A DNA stretch of 64,000 nt from Flammulina velutipes (lineage: Eukaryota > Basidiomycota > Agaricomycetes > Agaricales > Physalacriaceae). Below, one piece after another: positions 39,872-49,880 of the stretch (positions within the stretch are counted from its first letter, which is position 1; each line of letters starts with the position of its first letter). The stretch is taken from positions 620,001-684,000 of the forward strand of contig CM022375.1 in assembly GCA_011800155.1 (NCBI GenBank), written 5' to 3'. The notes beneath the pieces were generated by a model that was not told the origin of the DNA, searched no databases, and was given only the letters and a program-made list of their open reading frames with translations. The position numbers and the translations under genes were made by a program.

Positions 39872-41609
39872 TGATGTGCAGTGTAGAAGAACACCACAAA
39901 AACACACACAAAACACACACTAACAAGTCAATGGTGCGATGCGGGAAAGTCCGTTGTTTATAGCGGGATTTCATGTTATAGTAGCAATCATTCGTTTTGT
40001 AATAGGTGGTATGGGACGGGTTCTTGTTCTTTGTATCTTTGTTTTATGGGACTGTTTCTCTCTATCTTCTGCTCAAAATGCTTATACTAGTTCGACAGGG
40101 TAACAGGGATCTGATCTTAAACTGAGTTCTAGTTTGCCACTAAGTCACAGGCCAATTGGGATGTGTGTAAAGAGACCTAATAAGGCTCTTCCCAGGCCAA
40201 CAACCTTCAACCACACTAGGGAGCGGGAGCTCTGGTATCTATCTGTATAATCAGGACTCTCCAACAACTAGTCGGGGCCTGAATAGATAGCCTAGCACAG
40301 TCTGAACCACACTTGTATGGGACTTGGGACTCCAACCAGAGTTGGTAGGTTCTTTAGATGGAATTTCCTGCGGAAACTCAGATCGTTTGAATCACAAAGG
40401 ACTTGGCTTCAACTTCTTTAATATGAGAAGTAGCTCCAATGAGTTCTTAGATCTTCGGTTCTGTTTCTTATTTCCACCTATCTAACAGTGGTTCTTTTTC
40501 TAACTAAATCTTAGAGTCTATTCCTCCAGTATATGCGGCTTGTGGGCTGTGGATACGGGGAGCCTAAGCTACTGTAAATAGTACAAACGAGCTAGCTTTA
40601 TAGTGTTTTCTATATATGTCTGGATAAGGATATAATACCGAGTCCGCTGGTTCGGGGGAATATTCCGACAGGATGTACGGAATATCCCTCTAATGGTGCC
40701 CTTGGCATTGCTGCCTATTCGTTCTGGCTTCTATTTGCTTTGAATCCATCCAATGGTGGCACCGTAACTGAGTTTGCAGTGGCGCCAGGTTGTTCCTTGT
40801 GCTTGGAAGCTCCACTATTTCATCGTTTCCACTATTATTAGTGGCTGAGTCATGTCTAGCAGGAACTCTTAGCCTTTGTTCGTATTCTTATTTCATACTA
40901 CGAGTCCGAGTAGTACCGACTAGGTTTGGTATACTGGACGCGCAAGTATGTTCTTAGTATCGTGTTCGGACTTTTCCGGTAGTACTCTGGAAAAGCTATC
41001 GTTGTATCTTTACGAGTTGTCGATAGTACTCGTATTGTAGGTCCTTGTAACGATTTACTTGTGGATCCCGAGAATCGATCAGGAACAGTCCACCGGAGTA
41101 AGTCGATCAGTGATCGAGCAGTATCTTTTGAAAGCCTAAAAGGTTACCCTGACTCCTGAGTCTCCTATGTAATATCCCAACGTCTGAGTAGTATGAACAT
41201 TTGGTTTGCTAGTCCAGCCAGTGTTTAACTGCTTGCTGGTGTTGTGTCTCTTTATGTAGAGTTTCCTTGTGTAAGGGTAACTCGCCGAATTCCGTTAAGT
41301 ATTTCAGAGTTTCGCGTGTTCAAGTGTATTTGATCATGATGTCTCCATTGGGGTACTTTTGATGATGATATTCAAGATCATCATGTGTGGTTTGGCTATC
41401 CCTACACGCCCTTCAGCGTGTGGCGCTTTTCCGACGAATCTTAGGAGTTTTCTGGTCGTACCACGGAAACTCCTTACACTGTATCGTATACGTGTTTCGG
41501 TCTGTAACTAGAGGTTCTCGTACTCATAGGTTTGTTCTATCACTAAGAATGCTTCTTAGAATCACAAATTTTGGGGTCTTTCGTACTTGCATTAATACAA
41601 TGCGCATCA
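39872..41609 (-). repeat. 5' LTR of Element 3 (about 1.74 kb)
   Basis: It starts at TGATGTGCAGTG just outside the primer-binding site. It shares with the Element 2 LTRs a CA-rich block, GGTAACAGGGATCTGATCTT, GTCACAGGCC-ATTGGGATG and GGTATCTATCT. The outer end is set by alignment of ...AATACAATGCGCATCA with ...ATTACAAGGCGTATCA of Element 2. No second LTR exists because the element is truncated. Confidence 0.6.
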
Positions 41610-43489
41610 ACGACATGAACGACATGTATGGCTTCCAGCAGCCCAATACAAATAACTCTTTCTCTTCAAATCTTCAGAACATGCAAAACTGCAACACATA
41701 TAGCAGCACCCAAGGCCAAAATGTAACTAACCGTCTTTCCACTGTCGTTGACACCACTTATTTCAATGCAGGTCAGTGCTGCAACTCGACTAGCTATCCT
41801 TGCATCTGCCACCCAACAGCAGCTCATGGCCGCTGGAAACCCAGCATACATGGATATCTGAGTGAAGTATACAGGAATGGTGGATAGGATGATGAATGCT
41901 GCCCAGTACATGGTTATTCTACTAATTGTTCATGATACTGACATAGAATCTCTTGCAGAATGGCTCCTATAGCCCCTCCGTCAATCAAGATAGAGACGAC
42001 ATCTGTTCATGCACCGGCGCCTTCTGGACAACTCCCTCTTCTGGCTCGAGTCGACTACACTGATGTTCATTTCTGGCGCCGTGAGGTCTGGGGCCAACAC
42101 TACGCGGAGCAGGACAATGCAGGAAAAGCACCATGTCGGACTGGATTCATCGAAGGCAGCAACGGCACATGTGTTTCGAAAGAAAGAAAGCGCCAGATGA
42201 GTACAACAGTTTATGCTGTTCTCACCCAACTGCACAGCGAAAACTGTGCCCCTCAGAAATGGGGAGTAGCCGGCGACCAGATTCACAGCTATGCGGCAAA
42301 TGTCCTTGGCACAAAATACTCGGAATTTTGATACTGCGACGACGGCTCCTGGAAAGCGCTCGAGTTCATCAAGCACAAGTTCTCTGACTGGGACAGGAAT
42401 TATAGAAAGTCTGGAAAGCTCGATGGTGTGTGTCAGTTTGCATATTTTCACCTACTAATACAATACAGATGTCCGAATAAAGATGGAGCCAGTAACAGCA
42501 CGCAAACGAGCTATCAAGCTAGAAGAAACGGACCAGTTCCCGGACCCCAGAGCGCATAGGAAGAAGAGGCCCAAACCCGCACCATCGAAGAAACGCACAA
42601 AGACCTATGAGACAGCGACGGCAACATCATTATCTCGTCGTCACCACCTCCCGCTCAGTCATCTCCTACTGGTAGCTTGCCACCTACTACGCTGCGCACT
42701 TCTCCACCAACCTCGCCGATACTCATCTCTTCACGTCACACATCTCCAGATCCTATGTTTTTCTCTGAACCACTCGAGACTACAACTACCGGACCTAGTA
42801 CGCCACTTATGACACCTCCGGCGACATCTAGCAAGATACTTGCACTGCCTGCCGCACGGATACTAACAATCCGGACAACTTCTGGTGCCGCGTCTCTCTC
42901 TACAGCAACTGCATCCTCTGCATCCTCATCCAACATTCCTTCAAACACGACGGAAACACCGACGGAATCATTCCCCCTGGTATGTGCAACCTCCTCCTTC
43001 AAACACCTGCTCAACCACTGCTAGGATAATTCATCAGCGTCTACAACTGCACCGAGCATGCCAAAGCTCCGTGTTCCCAATGTCTTGTGAGTCGCAAGTC
43101 CATGACGTGCTTGTTTGTTTCTAACTGCCAACAGGTCGACACTCCATGTACCAAAGTCGCAGGCCGTTATCGACGATGTGCCAGTTGTTGTGATACCAAT
43201 TGTTGCAAAGCCGGGCCGCAAACCAAAGCCTCCTACTGCCAAAACCACCACTAAGGACGACATCGAGCATCTGAAGCCCAATGTTTTTACGACTTGGAAT
43301 ATGTATCTTCTCCGCCTCTCGGCCGATGGCCCTATCAAGAGAAAGGACTTTTCAAACCTGTGGAAGGGCCTGTCAGACAAGGAAAAGAAGCCCTTTGAAC
43401 TCGAAGGAAAGCGGAAGAAGCTCGCGTTTGAGGAGGCGGATGAGCAAGGGCAAGACGGCACAGGTGCAGGGGACGACGCGGAGGGGTGA
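41610..43489 (+). pseudogene. Uncharacterised gene with HMG-box-like C-terminus, two in-frame TGA
   Basis: Exons: about 41610-41722 (5' end cut by the Element 3 LTR), 41772-41905, 41959-42425, then about 42472 onward with later exons ending at 43489. Segments: SAATRLAILASATQQQ; VDYTDVHFWRREVWG; then PQKWGVAGDQIHSYAAN and WKALEFIKHKFSDWDRNY. The last part (FTTWNMYLLRLSADGPIKRK, then LWKGLSDKEKKPFE) resembles an HMG box and may bind DNA. TGA codons at 41859-41861 and 42329-42331 interrupt otherwise good frames at places where Arg (CGA) would fit. A frame change also occurs near 42600. This is probably a decaying gene of an Agaricomycete-specific family. Confidence 0.5.
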
Positions 43490-44031
43490 TAATAATGCAG
43501 AAATAGTCGGGTATTTGCCATAGAACCATCTGTACGCTTCGCACTGGTCCATAATTGACTGCATTTGCTCTGCATCTATCTGTGTGATTCTGCAATATGA
43601 CGCAGCCCTTGCTTCTTGAGCCTCAGTTATTCTCAGATAACGTCGGGTATTCTCTATATTCTTTCAGATCACTACAGATATAGTCGGTAAATTATCTGCA
43701 TATAGGTGTTTGGCTGCATCGCTCCGACACGCAGACCCTGTCAGAGAACTGCCGCCAGTGTTGGACCGATGCAGCGCTGATTCTCACTGGGATTTATAGC
43801 CTGCACCACTGACTGGCCAAACACCCTTGCTCTGTTCTGATATGTGAACCGTTACAAGAGTATCTGTTCCTAGTCTCCAGAAGAGTGATGAACAGCATAG
43901 ACAATTGGGACACCACCTGAATGTAGGTGCTGGCGGGGATGGTCGTGGTTGAAGGGAAAGGGAAAGGGAATCACGTGATAGCAGTATTTTGCCTTTGAGG
44001 GGCCTCAAAGATGGCACTCCGAGTAAACCGG
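43490..44031. other. Intergenic; no supported gene
   Basis: Nothing recognisable between the HMG-like gene and Element 2. The last four bases, CCGG (44028-44031), match those after the right LTR (61290-61293). Confidence 0.5.
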
Positions 44032-45727
44032 TGATGAGCAGTGCAAAAGAACACCACCAAATCACACACACACACACACACTAACAAGTAGGCGTGGAAA
44101 TGCAAGTCCGCTTCGATAGCGGGTCTGCTTTTAATTGTTTAGAGTTCGATGAACTGGTCTTTGGGGTTTCGGGAAGGTATGGGGGGTTCGATTGCAACGG
44201 TTCAAAATGTATAACAAGTTCGAGGGGTAACAGGGATCTGATCTTTAGTTGAAAACTAGAGGCCAACAAGAGTCACAGGCCGATTGGGATGCGTGAGGCA
44301 GACTTAATAAAGCTCCAACCGGTCCGTCAATCTTCAACCACGCTAAGAGGTCTGCGTCCAGATACCCTGGTATCTATCTAATGCCCTAAGACTCAACGGA
44401 CTCTGTCCGCGGCTTAAAACGATAGCTTAGCTGCAGTCTAAACCACACTCAACGGGGACTGGGTTTTCCAATCAGATTCTTTCAAGTGGTTAGATGACTG
44501 TTCTGAGACAGCGCCGGGAACGTCGATGGCACAGGCAATGGCTAAACTTCAATTACTCAAAGTAGCTCCAATGGCTCTAAGTTCCTTTTGCTTTCAGATT
44601 CAAAGTCACCTATGTGACAGAACTTCTATTCAATCCTATCGAGCTAACCGACGGTAAATACTGCTTTGTGGGCTGCGTCTACTGGGGGTCTAAGCTAGTT
44701 TACAGTATGCTAACGAGCGTATTATATAGGTATTTCTAAAGAGCGTGACTAAAGCTGGTTTACTGTATTTTACCCGCCACAGGAGCGGCCGCCACGTTGG
44801 CGGGCCCCGTGAACCTCGTTGTGCCCTGGGCCATATGGCCTTCATCATTCTTAGCCAGGTATTTGTCCTGGATGCACCCAATGAGGAGTGGCGTACCGCG
44901 CGGGCACACAGCTCCTGAGTGATCCAAGGTCAGCTGGCATGCTTGTTCCATGTGTATCTCTCCATTCTTAGGCGATCCGCGCGGGCCTTCAATTAGCACC
45001 CGCATGGTCCCTGTTGCCTTGTGTTTTTCCTCTCTCGATAGAGAGACCTTATTTCCAATAATGCCCCGCCCAGGAATCGGGCCCGTCATGTTGGCGGCTC
45101 AACTCCTAGGTGGGTCCTACAGTGCCTCTGGCGCTTCATATCCAGAGCCCGAATGCTATCCAACAGAGGGACTTGGGTTTCTGTGCTCGATCTGGGAGAT
45201 CTGCCCGATCTGGATTATATTGATGAGATCCAGGGAGTCAGAGCGTGATTCAGGAATAAGGTTTACTTCCCCTGAGATCATGACTCATGACGCAACATGC
45301 CTTTGATGGATTCGATGGTCGATCTCCGTCCTCTGCGTTTTGGTAGCTAAGTCCGTCCAAGTGTGGCGGGTGGTTCGTGAACTGTCCTTGGAAGAGTGGG
45401 ATCCTTATTTCTAAGTACCCGACACGATGGCGGGTGCAAGACTGAGTACTGGTTTTATTGATCGACTTAAGTCGAGTTACTTGTATTGTAGTTTTAGGTT
45501 CCTCCCGCTTCGAGAGCGGGGTCGATTGCCTGGCTGAACCAGTGCATGACTTCAAGGTTCCAAGGATGAGTCCCAGTAACAAGGACCTTCTCCGTACTGC
45601 TAGCCTGGTGTGGAGTGGTATATTCCGTCCATAATGCCTTCTTCCTATGTCCATTCTGCCTGGTTTGCCTTGTACAAAATCGCAAAATATGGGGTCTTTG
45701 CCCATCCAAATATTACAAGGCGTATCA
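44032..45727 (-). repeat. 3' LTR of Element 2
   Basis: Same as 59596-61289 except for scattered single-base changes, for example G-run lengths near 44180 and 44690. It contains a CA dinucleotide run near 44062-44082. Open frames of up to about 180 codons inside it are duplicated in the other LTR and are not considered genes. Confidence 0.9.
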
Positions 45728-45742
45728 TCTCCCCTTGACTTA
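45728..45742 (-). promoter_or_regulatory. Polypurine tract of Element 2
   Basis: On the element strand, AAGTCAAGGGGAGA directly precedes the LTR start TGATACGCC. Purine-rich and in the expected place for plus-strand priming. Confidence 0.6.
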
Positions 45743-45954
45743 TTTGATGTCGTCCCCGACATCCTCTGCCTTCTACCTTTGGTAGAATACAGGGTCATCG
45801 TATAACTCCAGATTTGGATTCTACTTAGATCGACCCGATTCTGAAGCGGGCCCGATCTGGTTATTCTAAGTCCTGGCTTAAAAGCTGTTGTAGGCGCGCC
45901 GCTTCGTTGGCGCGTCCACTACAACTCTTATCCAACTTCTGTCTTTTCTGCATA

Positions 45955-47576
45955 ATGGCTCCTCCTAAAACCCCGCACTGGACTACTATTCGCCCACTGC
46001 TGGCAGTCGATCCAGTGACCGTTGCGCCTGAGGTTACGCAGTTTCGTGCGGAGCTGGGACCCGCTATCTCTGAGTTCATTATGAACTACGCGGTCCCCAC
46101 TCATGTCGAGGGTGTCATCAAGGACGCGATCGAACAACTTTCTGGACCGATTATGGCCATCGTTCGTTCGTCTAACATGCCGGATATCGCTCTGGAAGCC
46201 CGCGTGGACTCTCTTGATCGCTTCTTTCCCAAGTTATTGGTGAGTGCCTTTATTCTACTATGTTCGTGCGTGTTTAACCCAAGTTAGGTGGTTAATCTGT
46301 CTCTGGCTAATCGCACGACCGCTACCGCGACGGCTGAAATTCATTCATTCTTTCATAACGTTCGCAACTGGCTAGCTTGCTACCTGCTGGAGTTGGGGGT
46401 TAATCCTCAACTCCCGCGGATTAATCTTGCTGGCGTGTTCACGCCTCTTACGGCTGTCACTAGTCGACACACCGACTTCATAGCGCCTAAGTTGCCCGAC
46501 TTTCACCCTTTGCACTTCAACCAGCGGTCCTTTAACTCGAAAGGAAAAGGACCCGCTAAGGAGGCGGCTCCAAAAGTCGACATCCCCAAGGATCCTCCCA
46601 AGAGCAAGCCTGCTGCTAAGAAGGTACGCTATTGTTTCCTTACTGTGCTTCTGGTTTCTAAGTCGTTTTCCCAGGGTGGAAAGACGGTTAAGTCGCCAGC
46701 GGTGATCGATGAGAAGTTGGAGGCCGTTGGGGAAGCGGCTATGCCTCCTCCTGAGGACTGTGGTAAGTTCCCCTTCTCCAACTTTCACAATCTGTGTTTT
46801 AACCCCGACGCCTTCTCTTTCGCTAAGATATGGACGACGGTCTGTCTGAATCCGATCTTGCTTCGGACGACGTGAGCTTATTTCACGATTTTTCTAGACT
46901 TGGACTCGTTGACAGTCCCCTTGCAGGATTTGTCCATTATCGACGGCAACGGTGTTACTGGTACCGACTTGGTTCCTCTCGAGGTAATGTCTTCGACTCG
47001 GGCTGATTTTTACTTTGGGTGCTGACTTGTTCATAGTCGCCTCCCTCGGACTCGAAGCGCACGGTATTTTACCTTCCCTACGCGTTCGTCCCAGGTATGC
47101 TGACTTCTTCCCGGGAATACCAGAAGGCCTTAGACATTCTGGGTTCTTCCGTGAACTTCGTCGAACCTGCTCCCGCTGCTCATAAGCGCAAGGCTACTGC
47201 CGAGAACTCTAGTCGTCCCCGGAAGAGTCCTAAGCCTTCGTCTTTCCATATCGACCAGGCTTTCCTGGACCAGCTTGCTGGAGGTAAGCCTGTTGTCTTA
47301 GTTTCGATGTACACCCGCTAACTTGGCGGGTCCGCTTTGTTAGCGGGTCCTATTATTCAGAGCTACGCCTCGTCGGTCGTTCGCGTGCTCAAGCAGGTTA
47401 ATCGCCTTGCCGAGCTCGACGAGTTCCCTCGTGAGGCTAGTGCTTCACTTCTGTCGACGGAGCAGTCCTACCGCTTGGACTTGGTTCGGATCTTGAACCA
47501 TGTCCACGGTGAGATCCAGGCTTTCAATCGTACCAAGGATCTGTATGTAGGCACCGTGAAGTCCTTGCTAGACTAG
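45955..47576 (+). CDS. Element 2 antisense gene A: seven-exon protein of unknown function
   Basis: It runs opposite to gag-pol, just inside the 3' LTR. Exons 45955-46239, 46288-46623, 46675-46762, 46828-46871, 46927-46983, 47037-47283 and 47344-47576 join in frame with GT...AG introns, giving about 430 residues. Start MAPPKTPHWTTIRPLLAVDP; helical N-terminal half; a Lys/Pro linker (GKGPAKEAAPKVDIPKD); a short acidic piece (DMDDGLSESDLASDD); a basic KRKATAENSSRPRK; and a C-terminal helix-rich part ending VGTVKSLLD. There is no recognised domain. The fully open, spliced structure argues that the gene is maintained. The last intron contains a CCCGCTAA...TTAGCGGG hairpin that includes the acceptor site. 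Confidence 0.65.
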
Positions 47577-48060
47577 TCTCCACTTCGATTTGGACATTCC
47601 GCTGTAGATCCCTCAATACTCTTTCTGTGATCTGTAGTTCGTTGGGCACGTCCCTGTTGCAGCTAGTTACTGTATTCCCTCTTTAGTTCATCATTCGCCT
47701 CGTAACTAGACTCTGAATTTGCAATATGTTTTTGCCTCATGTCTCGCTGTGCCTCCAACTGAATCTTCACGATAGAGTTCCTGTCCGCCATGTTGGCGGG
47801 GCCTAATTTTCGTCCTTGACCCGTTTTGATAGCGGGTGGTCAAGTCCCTGCGCATATCCTGGTGGAAGGTCACTTGGTGGTGTCCATCCGCACCCTCTAG
47901 GTCGTCGTATTGGCAATACTACTCAGCGTAACCGTGTGGTAAAGCCTTGCCTCATTGCATTCGATGGCCGTTGCGGATCCGTTTGTTATTGCGGGGCCCG
48001 ATAGTATAGCGGGCGCGCACCTTTATAAACTCGCAACGTCCTCTCGAATCCTTATCCAAC
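47577..48060. other. Spacer between Element 2 antisense genes
   Basis: No coding support. It holds several GC-rich hairpin modules (TAGCGGG at 47830 and 48007) and presumably the terminator of gene A and promoter of gene B. Confidence 0.4.
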
Positions 48061-49310
48061 ATGGAACAGAATCTTGCTTTAATCCCTCCCTGGACCAACT
48101 TCAAGCTTGCTTTCCTCCCAGGCCTTTCTGACCGCTTTTCCCGTCAAGCCGTCGGTTTCTTAGAGGCTGAAGCGGGTCTAGCTGTGGCCTTGTCGATGTA
48201 CCGTGCTACGTTTAGCTTCCCTATCGTAGCCACGCCTTTCGACGTCTTGGATCTTTCTTCCTTTCATACTTCCCCGACTGAGGACTTGTCCTTGGGTGTG
48301 AGCGAAATGCTCGACGCACCCACTTTGCGCTTCATGATTCAATGTTTGGTGAGTTTCGTCTTCTGTCCCCTGTTTTTCCTAGTTCTGACTTAGACATAGA
48401 TTCGCTCGATGGCTATCTGGGAGATCGAAGATCCCGACCTCAAGACGGGTCAGGCCTACAACATTGCTTTGTTGTATGTCTGCTGCCTTCGTCTTGTTTC
48501 TAACTGGTTTGGGATGCGGCGGGGTTCCGTAGTACTCGATGGTCTTCACTTTGAAGACCTCATCCCCGCCCGCTTCCGTCATCCCGAGCGGTATTTTGCT
48601 AAGATGATGGAAGAGGCATTGGGTGACTTCGCCGTACGTTTGGTTCACCCGCTTTCCAGTCGGAGGTCTAATGTATCCTTGTCAGACGTCCGTTCTCCTT
48701 GGTTTTCACCTTGGGGCTGAGGACTCTTTGGGAGGGATCGTTGCCAACTACGATGTAGTGAACAACTTGCCCCTTCCCTTGGGTCAATTGTCCCCCGTCG
48801 ACCAGGTGCTTGTCCTTTGGTGGCCCCGCTTCTTAGCGGTTAATCGATTCCCTCGTTTCTGCGACACTCGTCCCATCATGTACGAGCGCGTTATCACAAC
48901 GGGTCTCGCTGCTCACTTGGATTTCGCTCCCGTGTTAGCCACGGATCGTGACTTCGACGAAACTACCAATCCCATTGCTCCTTCGGCTTCTGTTCCACCT
49001 CCTCACACCGTCGCTTGGATGGGTAGTCCAGTCGCTGTGGAGGTGGCCCAGTCTGTCTTGACTGAACCCGCTATGGTAGCGGCCGCTCCCGTTTCGGGAC
49101 CCGCTATCGAAGCGGAGAGTCAAGCTCCACCTTCTATGGTCTTTGTTGGTGCCTTTAGCTTTTTCTCGAGCCATCCTTTGTTTGCTGACGACTTGGTATT
49201 GATTGCAGAAACATTTTAACAAGTGCGGCGAGCGTATGTGCTTTTGCGCTCCCCTCGAGTATCCTGATGAGTCCTGTGTCGAGTACTGGGGTGTTCCCGA
49301 CTTTCTCTAA
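48061..49310 (+). CDS. Element 2 antisense gene B: four-exon protein of unknown function
   Basis: Exons 48061-48348, 48400-48633, 48686-49138 and 49209-49310 on the strand opposite to gag-pol. Start MEQNLALIPPWTNFKLAFLP, then AVGFLEAEAGLAVALSMY, then GFHLGAEDSLGGIVANYD and VLVLWWPRFLAVNRF. A Pro/Ala/Val linker precedes a short Cys-rich last exon (KCGERMCFCAPLEYPDESC) ending GVPDFL. The last intron has a weaker GTCTTT donor, so that junction is less certain. The protein is about 360 residues with no known domain. Head-to-tail with gene A; the pair may be an accessory cassette of the element. Confidence 0.6.
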
Positions 49311-49880
49311 CTTCTTTTGTGACTTGTTTGTTTCTTATTTCCAATGCCCTAGTCATAGCGGCGCTTTTGAGTAGCTATTTTTGTTCTTCTATATTTCTCT
49401 AAGTCCAATTTTTCACTTAGATCCTATTTACTTCTTCGTTTGCGGGCGTCTCCCCTTGACTTATATGGTTCGACGTCCCGCCTATCTCTTATAGTTTTAC
49501 TAGTTCACTCAATGCATTTGTTGAATGACCCACTTAGAGTCCGAAGACCCGACCCGCTATCGGGTCGGGTGCCAATTCCTTGTGTGGCGCAGCCTGTTTT
49601 CTTGCCTTTCTCATACTTTCTTGGATACCCGACGACTTAGCGGTGACTCGCACTCTTAGTCTTGTTTTATCCAACAAAATATACAGCCATTTATTTGTAT
49701 ATTCTAGCTTTCTTTATAAATATTTGCCTGAAGGCCCCAAAGAACAGCGACTACAAAGAAGCCCGGAGAAAGTACAGTACATAGACAGTCCGTATTCTGT
49801 TGTACTAAGTCCCTGTATTTGTAAATACAACGTCTAGTCCGTTAGATAGAGTCCAAAGGAACTTGGGCCTGCCCAAGTTC
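49311..49880. other. Spacer between antisense gene B and the Zn2Cys6-like gene
   Basis: Convergent 3' ends. No gene is supported. Contains ACCCGCTATCGGGT near 49552. Confidence 0.4.

Noticed and set aside
44690..45798. Several 60-180 codon minus-strand frames, duplicated at 60252-61315
   Set aside because: They lie in the two LTRs and are duplicated because the LTRs are; no domain or start context supports a protein.
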